Source of the DNA: Pradoshia eiseniae
GTDB taxonomy: Bacteria > Bacillota > Bacilli > Bacillales > Pradoshiaceae
Direction of reading: 5' to 3'
Length of the DNA: 64,000 bases
Assembly: GCF_002946355.1 (NCBI RefSeq)
Contig: NZ_PKOZ01000001.1
Location: forward strand, 310,001 to 374,000
Positions 1 through 8,589 of the stretch are shown here, in pieces (the first letter of the stretch is position 1; the number at the start of each line of letters is the position of its first letter). The position numbers and the translations under genes were made by a program. The notes under the pieces are model-generated. The model saw only the letters and a program-made list of their open reading frames with translations, searched no databases and was not told where the DNA came from.

Positions 1-636
1 TGTAATTTGATTCTTTTTTAAGCTAATCGTATATTCGCGGACCTCTGTTAAATTAGGATTGGATTGTTGGTTAGATGTGATAATACGTACCTCGTCATAG
101 AGATACTGAACATCAAAAACCTCCATTTGGAAGATATCTTTCTGTTTCGGTACGTCAATCGTATATGAATTTGTTTGTTTCTGCTCTTTGTCTAACGTAT
201 CGATTGAGAAGCGAAGGTCCTTCAATGTACCATTATATGAATTGGTGTAATCAACTTCCGCATAGATAATTTGAGTATCATCCTCGAAAAAATAGCCTTC
301 ATAAAACTTCCCTCGCATGAAGGAAGGGTATTTCTTCCTTAACTCATCCATGTGCTTGTTGTCTGGTGATCTACTTATATCATCGATTTTTTTGAAAAAG
401 GGAAGGTCAGAAGCATAGGTTGTTTCCCGTTCTGTTATCGTAAAGAAGTCAGACGTATTTCCTAAATGATAGACGCCGCTGACACTGATATCCTTTAATA
501 ATCCCTTGTCTCCGTCCACATGTTCAATGAAGAGCTGGGTCTTGTCATTCTTAGCGAGAGCTAAATGAACATAATAAATAGAAAAGGTGGCTATCAGGAA
601 AACGGATGTGATGATTAAGGTTACATATTTCTTCAT
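1..636 (-). CDS. Membrane-anchored or secreted protein of unknown function, 3' part outside window
   Basis: This gene is the last visible member of the minus-strand GntR/ABC operon and runs off the left edge, so its C-terminus is missing. About 212 residues are visible. They begin MKKYVTLIITSVFLIATFSI, which is a basic start followed by one hydrophobic segment, so a membrane anchor or uncleaved signal peptide. The rest is hydrophilic and rich in charged residues, and I recognise no domain. The ATG at 636 is chosen because GGAGGGAG at 650-643 sits about seven bases upstream, and that motif overlaps the TAG of the permease gene, which suggests translational coupling. An ATG at 641 hits a stop after two codons. 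An accessory or extracytoplasmic partner of the transporter is plausible from context only. Confidence 0.75.
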   Translation of the reverse strand, partial: MKKYVTLIITSVFLIATFSIYYVHLALAKNDKTQLFIEHVDGDKGLLKDISVSGVYHLGNTSDFFTITERETTYASDLPFFKKIDDISRSPDNKHMDELRKKYPSFMRGKFYEGYFFEDDTQIIYAEVDYTNSYNGTLKDLRFSIDTLDKEQKQTNSYTIDVPKQKDIFQMEVFDVQYLYDEVRIITSNQQSNPNLTEVREYTISLKKNQIT

Positions 637-649
637 TTCATACTCCCTC

Positions 650-1483
650 CTATACCGTAACTTTCTTGTTTAATAAATAGTGACTGATCCATACAGACAG
701 GACACCGGTTATGACGCTTGATGCTATGGTCATATAGATGAGCTCTGATAGATAGAAGTAATCGATTTTCTCGAGAGCGGTCAGCAGGAGAATCGGTGAA
801 AAGATTAGGACTATAGCTGCTGCGATGTATAGTAGACCAAGGATGAGTCCCTTCCATTTGAATGAACGCTCCATGAGGATAGCGGTGAATAATAGGGTAA
901 GAAAAATGAATCCGCCGCCGTAGTATAGGATGAATTCTGTAAAAGTGCCTGGGATTACAAAGAATAAAATTTTATTGTAGTTAGCGATTTCGGCGATACT
1001 CGTTTCTTTGAAGAATTCTGCTGGAATAAGCGAATCCAGAAAGCTGCTTTCAATCTTCAAGAAGGCAATCTGTGCGGCTACCAAAGTAAAGATGATGATC
1101 ATTAATGCCGTGGCTTTGGCGAAATAAACGGACAGCCGTGAGGTCGGAAGCATAAGAAGTCGGTAGATAAAGGTATTTTTGCCATTCCAGTCCCGATACC
1201 AAACCAGAAAGATATAGAAGAAGACTGCTCCAACACATAGAGCAATCGGCCCGATGAAGTAGATTTCATCACTGAAGCGCATCATACTCATATATGAAAA
1301 ATTATCTAGAATGGATTGAACAGTTTCTCCCCTCTTTATTTCTTCGTTAGCCAGACTCATATATCGATTAGCTGACAGCCATACGCCAATCATCTGGATG
1401 AAGAATAATCCAGCCAAGCCCCCGAGCAATACCTTTGCCACACGCGAAACCTCCAGGTTAACAAGCTTTAAATAACGCTTCAT
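650..1483 (-). CDS. ABC transporter permease subunit
   Basis: A 277-residue polytopic membrane protein with about six hydrophobic segments, starting with a basic N-terminus (MKRYLKLVNLEVSR) before the first helix near residues 15-35. The architecture resembles ABC-2 type permeases encoded beside GntR-regulated ATPases in Bacillus (the ytr and yhc clusters). Its ATG overlaps the ATPase stop by four bases (ATGA), so the two are translationally coupled and presumably form one exporter. The substrate is not evident. Involvement in cell-envelope stress or peptide-antibiotic export is typical of relatives and is inference here. Confidence 0.85.
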   Translation of the reverse strand: MKRYLKLVNLEVSRVAKVLLGGLAGLFFIQMIGVWLSANRYMSLANEEIKRGETVQSILDNFSYMSMMRFSDEIYFIGPIALCVGAVFFYIFLVWYRDWNGKNTFIYRLLMLPTSRLSVYFAKATALMIIIFTLVAAQIAFLKIESSFLDSLIPAEFFKETSIAEIANYNKILFFVIPGTFTEFILYYGGGFIFLTLLFTAILMERSFKWKGLILGLLYIAAAIVLIFSPILLLTALEKIDYFYLSELIYMTIASSVITGVLSVWISHYLLNKKVTV

Positions 1484-2169
1484 GGTATATACACCTCTCT
1501 TAGGACGTCCACAACAGATTTCCCTTCATTAATTCGCATGTCCTCCGCATTAAATTCCTTATAGACAGAACCATTGTTCAGCACAACTACCTTGTCAATC
1601 AGATGCTCAATATCATTGATTTCATGGGTTGTGATGATAACACCGCGGTCTTCGATTAAATGGCTTGTAAAGACATTGGCGATTTGCTCACGGCTGAAAA
1701 TGTCAATTCCGGAGAACGGCTCATCCATTAGGACATAATCGGCATCCTGGGCAAGACCTAAAAGGAGATTTACCTTGGCTGTGTTTCCTTTTGATAGGGT
1801 GGATATACGGTCTTCCTCATTTAGTTTGAAAAATTGCAGCAGGTCATCGGCACGGTCTTGATTCCAGCTGTCGTAGAAATCAGCCATGAACTCCATTGCC
1901 TGCATGATGGTGAGGTTCGGCAGCATGGCTAATGCGTCTGGGATAAAGGTCAGCTTTTCATATGTAGCCTTCGTCCGTTTTTCTCCGTCAATGAAGATCT
2001 CTCCCCCGTTAATCGGTGTGAGTCCAAGGATAGCTTTCATGATGGTCGTCTTTCCAACCCCATTGATGCCAATCAGGCAGGTGATTTCGCCTTTGTTCGC
2101 TGTGAAGCTCACGCCATCTAATACACGTTTCCTGCCGAATTTCTTCGTCACATTCTTAACCTCTAGCAT
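1480..2169 (-). CDS. ABC transporter ATP-binding protein
   Basis: A 229-residue stand-alone nucleotide-binding subunit. Walker A is GINGVGKTT near residue 34, the signature region is a degenerate LSKGNTAKV near residue 124, Walker B is DYVLMDEPFSGID near residues 143-155, and the switch histidine lies in ITTHEIND. The signature lacks the usual SGGQ, as in the YtrB/YhcG-type ATPases that pair with GntR regulators. It lies 11 bases downstream of the GntR gene and overlaps the permease gene by four bases, so it energises that permease. Confidence 0.9.
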   Translation of the reverse strand: MLEVKNVTKKFGRKRVLDGVSFTANKGEITCLIGINGVGKTTIMKAILGLTPINGGEIFIDGEKRTKATYEKLTFIPDALAMLPNLTIMQAMEFMADFYDSWNQDRADDLLQFFKLNEEDRISTLSKGNTAKVNLLLGLAQDADYVLMDEPFSGIDIFSREQIANVFTSHLIEDRGVIITTHEINDIEHLIDKVVVLNNGSVYKEFNAEDMRINEGKSVVDVLREVYIP

Positions 2170-2180
2170 GGTTCTCCTCC

Positions 2181-2552
2181 TTACTTTTTCTCGGTTAGAT
2201 AATTCTTTTTCACGATATCAACTAATTCATCAACGGGTACTTGAATCGGTTTGATGGCTAGGATGAAGGCATCGACAGCCTCTTGAATCAATTCCTCGCG
2301 GACACCGTTCAATACTTTTTTGTCTGTCGTAATGCGGCTTGGGAAATTGCGCTCCGTATAAATCAATCCATGGTCCTCCATTTCCTTATAGGCTTTTTGA
2401 GCTGTGTTCGGATTTATTTTGAGTAAACTGGCCAGTTCACGCCGGGATGGAATTTCCTGTCCGGCAGTCAATTCACCTGTGGCGATTTGTTCTTTGAAAT
2501 AACGAACAACCTGTAAGTATACGGGTTCGCGATTATTAATGAGGAATGACAT
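2181..2552 (-). CDS. GntR family transcriptional regulator, YtrA subfamily
   Basis: A 123-residue regulator with an N-terminal winged helix (residues about 5-75, SRRELASLLKINPNTAQKAY) and only a short C-terminal helical tail. That is the YtrA subfamily layout, without the large effector domain of FadR or HutC types. The start at 2552 (MSFLINNREP) is preferred because GGGAGGTGA lies seven bases upstream; a start at 2567 would place that motif inside the gene. It is the first gene of the ABC operon and very probably represses it through the two operators at 2577-2630. Confidence 0.88.
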   Translation of the reverse strand: MSFLINNREPVYLQVVRYFKEQIATGELTAGQEIPSRRELASLLKINPNTAQKAYKEMEDHGLIYTERNFPSRITTDKKVLNGVREELIQEAVDAFILAIKPIQVPVDELVDIVKKNYLTEKK

Positions 2553-2576
2553 CCATTCACCTCCCATTTCTTGGTG

Positions 2577-2640
2577 TGTGTACTACGTGGTTCATACACT
2601 TCTTAAGGTGTACTATATAGGTAATACACTTAGGTGTCAA
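2577..2640 (-). promoter_or_regulatory. Sigma-A promoter overlapped by two YtrA-type operators
   Basis: On the minus strand, TTGACA (2640-2635), a 17-base spacer and TATAGT (2617-2612) form a near-consensus promoter. An inverted repeat GGTGTA-N12-TACACT (2607-2630) overlaps the spacer and -10. A second one, TGTGTA-N12-TACACT (2577-2600), lies just past the expected transcription start, 30 bases away centre to centre. YtrA of B. subtilis binds a similar AGTGTA/TACACT dyad. Autorepression is the natural reading. Confidence 0.75.
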
Positions 2641-2733
2641 TATTTACTTTGGAAATCTAAGATTAAATTATGATTGAATACGGCAAAATTGTATTGATAG
2701 TCACTACATGATTGCTGGCAGGTGAGAGAAAAC

Positions 2734-3579
2734 ATGCAGAATACGGGTCTTGTATTAGAGGGCGGGGGGATGAGAGGGGCTTTCACGGCTGGTGTCTTGC
2801 GTTATTTGATGGACGAGGATATGTATATTCCGTACACGATTGGCGTTTCGGCGGGTGCCTGTAATGGGAGTTCCTACATTTCGCGTCAATTAGACCGGAA
2901 TTATAAGGTGATTATTCAATACTGCCGTCATCCTGAATATATTTCCTTCAGGCGCTTTTTGCGAAATAGAGAATTATTCGGGATGGATTTAATCTTTGAT
3001 AAGATGCCAAATGAGCTTGTGCCATTTGATATGCAGACCTTTTGCCAATCGAAAGATGGTTTTGTCGTCGGCACGACTGATTGCGAGACAGGAGAGGCCG
3101 TTTATTTTGACAAGGGTACGTATAGTGAGGATATGCTGACAATTCTCAGGGCCTCAAGTTCGCTGCCGTTGTTTGCTCCAGAGGTATCTTTTATGGGCAA
3201 GTTCCTGCTTGATGGGGGAATTGCTGACCCAATCCCGATCAAAAAATCAGTGAGGGATGGAAATAAAAAGAATATTGTGGTCTTAACGAAGAATACGGGG
3301 TACATAGCGAGACCATCGAACTTAAATTGGTTCGCTATGCGCAAATACAAAAATTATACGGGTCTGTTGCGTACAATCAAGAATCATCACACCATCTATA
3401 ACGAGACAGTCCGTTACTTGGAGGAAGAAGAGGAGAAAGGGAATATCGTCATTATTCGTCCTATGCAAAAGCTTGATGTATCATCAATTGGACGGAATCG
3501 GCGAAAGCTTGAGAAGCTCTATCATCAGGGGTATGCGGAAGCAAAAAAAGCATATCGAAAATTGAAGGAACTATTATAA
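2734..3579 (+). CDS. Patatin-like phospholipase family protein
   Basis: A 281-residue soluble acyl hydrolase. The oxyanion motif GGGMRG is at residues 9-14, the nucleophile elbow GVSAG at about 38-42 (catalytic Ser in the middle), and the Asp partner is in DGGIADP near residue 158. This Ser-Asp dyad arrangement is that of bacterial YjjU-type patatins. There is no signal peptide. ATG 2734 is chosen over GTG 2722 because AGGTGAGAG lies at a good distance upstream of it. It is divergent from the GntR/ABC operon. The lipid substrate is unknown. Confidence 0.85.
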   Translation: MQNTGLVLEGGGMRGAFTAGVLRYLMDEDMYIPYTIGVSAGACNGSSYISRQLDRNYKVIIQYCRHPEYISFRRFLRNRELFGMDLIFDKMPNELVPFDMQTFCQSKDGFVVGTTDCETGEAVYFDKGTYSEDMLTILRASSSLPLFAPEVSFMGKFLLDGGIADPIPIKKSVRDGNKKNIVVLTKNTGYIARPSNLNWFAMRKYKNYTGLLRTIKNHHTIYNETVRYLEEEEEKGNIVIIRPMQKLDVSSIGRNRRKLEKLYHQGYAEAKKAYRKLKELL

Positions 3580-3586
3580 GGAAAAA

Positions 3587-3611
3587 GAGGTGCGGATGGT
3601 ATTCGCACCTC
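3587..3611 (-). terminator. Rho-independent terminator of the M42 gene
   Basis: GAGGTGCG (3587-3594) pairs with CGCACCTC (3604-3611) around a 9-base loop. Read on the minus strand the stem is followed by TTTTT, so it ends the M42 peptidase transcript. On the plus strand there is no T-run, although the hairpin directly follows the patatin gene. Confidence 0.75.
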
Positions 3612-3620
3612 GTAAAGGGA

Positions 3621-4667
3621 TTAAATAACGAGCTCTGACTGCATATAATGCCAAAGCAGATTAGCTGTGTGCTCAATTGAGCTGATATGAGTTCGTTCAA
3701 ATGCATGGGAGGCATCGATACCGGGACCGATTAATCCGTGGACGATGTCAAATCCAGCGCGGATTGCTGCGGAGGCGTCTGAGCCGTAATATGGATAGAT
3801 ATCAATGCGGTAATCGACCTCATGCTTTTTCGCGAGCTCGACAAGGTGCTGGCGCAGACCATAATGATACGGACCGCTTGAGTCTTTCGCGCAAATGGAG
3901 ACGCTGTATTCATCCGTTGTCTGGCCGTCTCCGATTGCTCCCATATCAACAGCCAAATATTCCACTGTCTCTGGCGGTATATTGGAGTTGCCGCCATAGC
4001 CGATTTCTTCATTATTGGATATGAGGAAATGGGTGGTGTAAGGAAGAGTAATATTTTCCTCTTTAAGCTGCTTGATCAAGTAGAGAAGAATGCCGACACT
4101 CGCCTTGTCATCAAGGTGCCTTGATTTCAAAAAGCCGTTGCCCGCAAGCTCTGCGCGAGGCTCAAAGGAGACAAAATCACCGACCTCGATGCCAAGCGCT
4201 TTCGTGTCTGCCTGTGATTTAGTGACCGCATCAATGCGGACTTCCATATGGTCGTCATCTCGTTTAATATCACCCATTTTTTGATAGACGTGGACAGATG
4301 TTTGCGTCAATAGAATGGTACCGGTATAAACGGTTCTATCTGCTGTGTGAATTTTGCAATATTCTCCTTCACAGGCATTCCAGCGGAATCCGCCAACCAT
4401 AGTTAGTTTCAAGCGTCCGTTTGGCTTGATTTCCTTTACCATTGCTCCTAACGTGTCGACATGAGCCGTCAGGAAACGGTGCTTCGAGTCATCCTGCCCC
4501 TTAATTGTGGCAAGCAGGGCCCCTTTATTTGTGCGCCTGTTCTCAATTCCGTATGTATTCAGAAATTTCTCTGTATAACGAATGGCCTCTTCTGTATAAC
4601 CGGTAGGACTTGGGATGGAGACCAAGTCTTTAATGTAGCGAAAAATCTCTTGTCCGTCTGCTTTCAT
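3621..4667 (-). CDS. M42 family metallopeptidase (aminopeptidase/deblocking peptidase)
   Basis: A 348-residue cytosolic peptidase. The binuclear metal site is readable: His in TAHVDTLG (about residue 69), Asp in SRHLDDKAS (about 184), the Glu pair SNNEEIGYGG (about 218), Asp in AVDMGA (about 242), and a C-terminal His in THISSIEHT. Length and sequence best resemble B. subtilis YhfE among its three M42 paralogues (YhfE, YsdC, YtoP). It trims N-terminal residues from peptides. The start is supported by AAGGAGTG about ten bases upstream. It is monocistronic. Confidence 0.88.
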   Translation of the reverse strand: MKADGQEIFRYIKDLVSIPSPTGYTEEAIRYTEKFLNTYGIENRRTNKGALLATIKGQDDSKHRFLTAHVDTLGAMVKEIKPNGRLKLTMVGGFRWNACEGEYCKIHTADRTVYTGTILLTQTSVHVYQKMGDIKRDDDHMEVRIDAVTKSQADTKALGIEVGDFVSFEPRAELAGNGFLKSRHLDDKASVGILLYLIKQLKEENITLPYTTHFLISNNEEIGYGGNSNIPPETVEYLAVDMGAIGDGQTTDEYSVSICAKDSSGPYHYGLRQHLVELAKKHEVDYRIDIYPYYGSDASAAIRAGFDIVHGLIGPGIDASHAFERTHISSIEHTANLLWHYMQSELVI

Positions 4668-4797
4668 TGGTAGACACTCCTTTTTGGTGGATAAGTCTAT
4701 TATATACTTCTGCGAAAAAAGGGTACAACAGCTGAGAAATTTCTTGCTTTTTCCAATGCACCCGTGTAAATTATAATTAAATGAATATTCTAATAAA

Positions 4798-4914
4798 TCT
4801 TATCGAGAGAGACGGAGGGACGGGCCCGATGATGTCTCAGCAACCGCCGATGTTTGTGTTCGGAAAGGTGCTAAATCCTGCAAGGCATGTTTTTTCGTGC
4901 CTCGAGAGATAAGA
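4798..4914 (+). promoter_or_regulatory. SAM riboswitch (S-box, SAM-I aptamer)
   Basis: P1 is formed by TCTTATC (4798-4804) and GATAAGA (4908-4914). Between them are the S-box hallmarks GAGAGACGGAGGGAC, GGCCCGATGA and CAGCAACC, in the right order. It precedes metI. Binding of S-adenosylmethionine stabilises P1 and lets the downstream terminator (4934-4962) form, shutting off metI when SAM is plentiful. Confidence 0.95.
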
Positions 4915-4933
4915 AGGAGAATTAAGGATCAAT

Positions 4934-4962
4934 AAGTCTTCTTCTTGGAAGACTTTTTTATT
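4934..4962 (+). terminator. Riboswitch-controlled terminator upstream of metI
   Basis: AAGTCTTC (4934-4941) pairs with GAAGACTT (4948-4955), followed by a run of T. It is the expression platform of the S-box, about 20 bases before the metI ribosome binding site. Confidence 0.9.
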
Positions 4963-4984
4963 TTTATTCGGGAGGGTCAGCATA

Positions 4985-6100
4985 ATGACTACATGGAAGA
5001 TTGAAACAGTATTAGCCCAAATCGGCAATCGCAGTGAAACACATACAGGCACGGTGAACCCGCCCGTGTATTTCTCAACGGCATACCGGCATGAAGGAAT
5101 TGGACAATCGACAGGCTATGACTACACCCGGACAGGAAACCCGACAAGAGAGATTTTAGAGAAAGCAATCGCAAAGCTTGAAGGCGGTGACCAAGGGTTC
5201 GCCTACAGCTCTGGCATGGCGGCCATTCATGCTTTACTCACGCTGTTTGAACCGGGAGATGAGATTCTTGTCTCTGCTGACCTTTACGGAGGTACATATC
5301 GTTTGTTTGAGAAAACATGGAGGAAATATGGCATTTCCTTTGTCCAATGCCAGTCCTATGAAGATTTTTCCGAAGCCATTTCAGAACGAACAAAAGCCTT
5401 GTTTATCGAAACGCCAACCAATCCTTTAATGCAGGAAATCGATATCCGCGCACTTGGTAATCTGTGTGACGAGAATCGTCTATTACTGATTGTCGATAAC
5501 ACATTCTATACACCTATCCTGCAGCGGCCGATTGAGCTTGGCGCAGATATCGTTGTTCATAGCGGCACGAAATATTTAGCCGGCCATAATGATGTCCTGG
5601 CTGGACTAATCGTCGCAAAGGGTGACGATATTTGCCTGAAGCTAGATGAATATCAAAACGCGACAGGTGCTGTTCTCTCTCCTTTTGATTCCTGGCTAGT
5701 GATGAGAGGCATGAAAACACTTAGCCTCCGGATGAAGCAGCATGAAGAGAATGCCAAGAAAATTGCTGCCTTTCTAGAGGGAAGGGAAGAGATCATAGAT
5801 GTCCTCTATCCAGGAAGCGGGGGGATGATTTCCTTCCGTATTCAGTCGGAGGAATGGGTCAATGACTTTCTGAAGGGCCTTGGCGTGATTACATTCGCTG
5901 AAAGCCTTGGTGGAGTGGAAAGCTTGATGACCTACCCGGCGACGCAAACCCATGCTGATATTCCAGAGGAAGTTAGGATTGCAGGCGGCGTCTGTAATAG
6001 GCTGCTCCGTTTCTCTGTCGGCATCGAGCATGCGGATGACCTCATTAATGATCTTAAAAGCGCTTTAGAAGCCGTCACCAGCAAACAAGTGAAGGCTTAA
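4985..6100 (+). CDS. metI: Cystathionine gamma-synthase / O-acetylhomoserine (thiol)-lyase
   Basis: A 371-residue PLP enzyme of the Cys/Met metabolism family that joins an activated homoserine to cysteine (or sulfide) on the way to methionine. The PLP lysine is in HSGTKYLAGHND (about residue 196), and the YDYTRTGNPTR phosphate-binding region is at about residues 40-50. Sequence and length match B. subtilis MetI (373 residues). It sits behind an S-box and a GGGAGG ribosome binding site. In B. subtilis metI is followed by metC (cystathionine beta-lyase); here a terminator follows and no metC is present in the window. Confidence 0.92.
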   Translation: MTTWKIETVLAQIGNRSETHTGTVNPPVYFSTAYRHEGIGQSTGYDYTRTGNPTREILEKAIAKLEGGDQGFAYSSGMAAIHALLTLFEPGDEILVSADLYGGTYRLFEKTWRKYGISFVQCQSYEDFSEAISERTKALFIETPTNPLMQEIDIRALGNLCDENRLLLIVDNTFYTPILQRPIELGADIVVHSGTKYLAGHNDVLAGLIVAKGDDICLKLDEYQNATGAVLSPFDSWLVMRGMKTLSLRMKQHEENAKKIAAFLEGREEIIDVLYPGSGGMISFRIQSEEWVNDFLKGLGVITFAESLGGVESLMTYPATQTHADIPEEVRIAGGVCNRLLRFSVGIEHADDLINDLKSALEAVTSKQVKA

Positions 6101-6112
6101 GATGATATTAGG

Positions 6113-6144
6113 AGTCAGTCCTATTTTATAGGGCTGGCTTTTTC
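6113..6144 (+). terminator. Terminator after metI
   Basis: AGTCAGTCCTAT (6113-6124) pairs with ATAGGGCTGGCT (6128-6139), with a few G-T pairs, followed by TTTTT. It isolates metI from the pnc genes. Confidence 0.85.
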
Positions 6145-6303
6145 ATGCAATTGGTTATTTAATAACAAGAATTGAAAAAACGGAAAAGGGAGGAATTATT
6201 TTATTTTAAATGGTAGAATAGCTGTAAAATTACTTGTAAAGACATCACGCGATTTTTTTGTATTACCGGATGACAATTAAATCCTACAAGAGGAGTGATC
6301 AGG

Positions 6304-6849
6304 TTGAAAGCGTTGATAAATATTGATTATACATATGATTTTGTGGCGGACGAAGGAAGATTGACTTGCGGTGAGCCAGGGCAACTTATTGAAGATTATA
6401 TTGTTTCTTTAACGAAGGATTTTATCGAACGGGAAGACTATGTTGTATTTGCGGTTGACGTTCATGATGAGGGAGATTCCTATCACCCGGAGACTCGCTT
6501 ATTCCCCCCTCATAATATTCGCGGTACGGCGGGAAGAGATTTATTTGGAAATCTGCAAAATGTGTATAATAAGAACAAGGGACGAGAAAATGTACTTTGG
6601 ATTGACAAAACGCGCTATTCTGCCTTTGCAGGGACAGACCTTGATATTAAGCTTCGTGAAAGAGGAATTACAGAGCTGCACCTAGTTGGGGTTTGCACAG
6701 ATATTTGTGTTCTTCATACAGCGGTAGATGCTTACAACAAAGGTTATAAGATCATCATCCATAAAGCAGGTGTAGCGAGCTTTAATGCGGCCGGCCATGA
6801 TTGGGCGCTTGCCCATTTTAAGCATACGCTTGGAGCGGATGTTTTATAA
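6304..6849 (+). CDS. pncA: Nicotinamidase (isochorismatase-like cysteine hydrolase)
   Basis: Hydrolyses nicotinamide to nicotinate for NAD salvage. The 181-residue protein shows the Asp-Lys-Cys triad: Asp in INIDYTYDF (residue 8), Lys in DKTRYSAF (about 104) and Cys in GVCTDICVLHTA (about 131). Metal ligands lie in VDVHDEGDSYHPET. It matches B. subtilis YueJ closely. I choose the TTG at 6304 because AGGAG (6291-6295) is eight bases upstream; the GTG at 6295 would overlap that site. It is followed after 17 bases by pncB, as in yueJ-yueK. Confidence 0.9.
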   Translation: MKALINIDYTYDFVADEGRLTCGEPGQLIEDYIVSLTKDFIEREDYVVFAVDVHDEGDSYHPETRLFPPHNIRGTAGRDLFGNLQNVYNKNKGRENVLWIDKTRYSAFAGTDLDIKLRERGITELHLVGVCTDICVLHTAVDAYNKGYKIIIHKAGVASFNAAGHDWALAHFKHTLGADVL

Positions 6850-6866
6850 ATTAAGGAGGAACCTTG

Positions 6867-8354
6867 ATGAAACGCTATCAAGATGACAGCTTTGCATTAC
6901 ATACAGACCTTTATCAAATTAATATGATGGAAACATACTTCAGGGACGGAATCCATAAGAGGAAAGCCGTGTTTGATGTTTATTTCAGGCGCAATCCGTT
7001 CGGAAATGGTTATGCCATTTTTGCCGGCCTAGAGCGTGTGATAACGTATATTAAAGAATTGCGCTTTAGCGAGAGTGACATCGACTATTTGCGCAATGAG
7101 GTCGGATACGATGAGGATTTCCTGACCTTTTTAAAGGAGCTTAGATTCACAGGGACCATCAGAAGCATGAAGGAAGGGGAGCTTGTTTTTGAGAATGAGC
7201 CCCTCATGAGGATTGAAGCGCCTTTAGCGGAGGCACAGCTTATTGAGACGGCCATTCTTAATATTGTCAATTACCAGACCCTGATTGCGACGAAGGCCTC
7301 CAGATTAAAAGTCGTTGCCGATGGCGATCCATTGTTTGAATTTGGGACAAGAAGAGCACAGGAGACGGAAGCGGCTATTTGGGGAACACGCGCCGCCTTT
7401 ATCGGCGGATTCCAGGCGACGAGCAATGTTCGTGCCGGCAAGCTTTTTGGCATCCCGGTCGTGGGTACGCATGCCCATGCCCTTGTCCAAACCTACCGTG
7501 ATGAATATGTAGCCTTCAAGAAATATGCCGAATCCCATTATGACTGCACATTCCTCGTGGATACGTATGATACATTGCGTTCAGGTGTACCAACAGCCAT
7601 TAAGGTCGCAAAGGAAATGGGAGATAAAATTAATTTCAAGGCTATTCGCTTAGATAGCGGTGACTTAGCCTATTTATCGAAGAAAGCGAGAATCATGCTC
7701 GATGAAGCGGGCTTTACCAATACGATGATCACAGCCTCCAATGACTTGGATGAAGCGACTATCCTGAATTTGAAGGCTCAAGGTGCCAAGATTGATATGT
7801 GGGGTGTCGGGACCAAGCTCATCACCGCTTATGACCAGCCTGCTCTTGGTGCCGTTTATAAATTGGTCAGTATAGAAGGCAAAAACGGAGAAATGGCAGA
7901 CAGAATTAAAATTAGCGGAAACCCTGAAAAAGTGACGACACCAGGCATGAAAAATGTCTACCGCATCATTAACCGAGAAACGAAAAAATCAGAGGGAGAT
8001 TATATCACGCTCGAAGGTGAAAACCCACAAGAAGAAAAAACACTGACGATGTTCCATCCAGTGCACACCTTCATATGCAAGGAAGTCACAGATTTTGACG
8101 CAGTGCCTCTTCATGAAACGATTTTCGATAACGGTGAATTGATCTATGAAACACCTGAGCTGACGGATATTCAGAAATTCTCCAACGATAATCTGTCCGT
8201 GCTCTGGGATGAATATAAACGCTTCCTCAACCCTGAGAAATATCCAGTTGACCTTAGTCCGAAATGCTGGGAAAACAAACGTGTCCTGATTCAGGAAGTA
8301 CAGGATCAAGTCAGGCGGAATAGAGAGCTTATCAAAAATTGGAAAAGTGAATAA
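6867..8354 (+). CDS. pncB: Nicotinate phosphoribosyltransferase
   Basis: Converts nicotinate and PRPP to nicotinate mononucleotide, the step after PncA. The protein is 495 residues, typical for the family. Recognisable segments are the N-terminal TDLYQINMMETYF, FEFGTRRAQ near residue 155, GTHAHALVQ near 200 and the LDSGDLAYLS phosphate-site region near 260. ATG 6867 sits six bases after AAGGAGGA; an in-frame TTG at 6864 is less well placed. It forms a two-gene salvage operon with pncA and is closed by a strong terminator. Confidence 0.93.
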   Translation: MKRYQDDSFALHTDLYQINMMETYFRDGIHKRKAVFDVYFRRNPFGNGYAIFAGLERVITYIKELRFSESDIDYLRNEVGYDEDFLTFLKELRFTGTIRSMKEGELVFENEPLMRIEAPLAEAQLIETAILNIVNYQTLIATKASRLKVVADGDPLFEFGTRRAQETEAAIWGTRAAFIGGFQATSNVRAGKLFGIPVVGTHAHALVQTYRDEYVAFKKYAESHYDCTFLVDTYDTLRSGVPTAIKVAKEMGDKINFKAIRLDSGDLAYLSKKARIMLDEAGFTNTMITASNDLDEATILNLKAQGAKIDMWGVGTKLITAYDQPALGAVYKLVSIEGKNGEMADRIKISGNPEKVTTPGMKNVYRIINRETKKSEGDYITLEGENPQEEKTLTMFHPVHTFICKEVTDFDAVPLHETIFDNGELIYETPELTDIQKFSNDNLSVLWDEYKRFLNPEKYPVDLSPKCWENKRVLIQEVQDQVRRNRELIKNWKSE

Positions 8355-8367
8355 GAAGTAAATAGAG

Positions 8368-8402
8368 AACAGGCGGAAGAGAAAACTTCCGCCTGTTTTT
8401 AA
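8368..8402 (+). terminator. Terminator of the pncAB operon
   Basis: AACAGGCGGAA (8368-8378) pairs perfectly with TTCCGCCTGTT (8387-8397), followed by T residues. Confidence 0.92.
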
Positions 8403-8589
8403 TGGCTTCATGTAAAGAAAGGAATATAATAAATTCAGAATTTATAAAATAATATACTTTTTCTGTGAAAGCTATATTATAATCGGGCTGAGTTAACAAA
8501 AGTAAATGATTTCAAAAAAATATATCGAGAATATCTTTTGAATGTTAAAAAACATTATGCCATTATCCATCAAATGAGGAGTGAAAGAA

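Noticed and set aside
4837-5052. Minus-strand frame across the SAM riboswitch
   Set aside because: It is the complement of the structured S-box and the start of metI; no independent evidence of coding.
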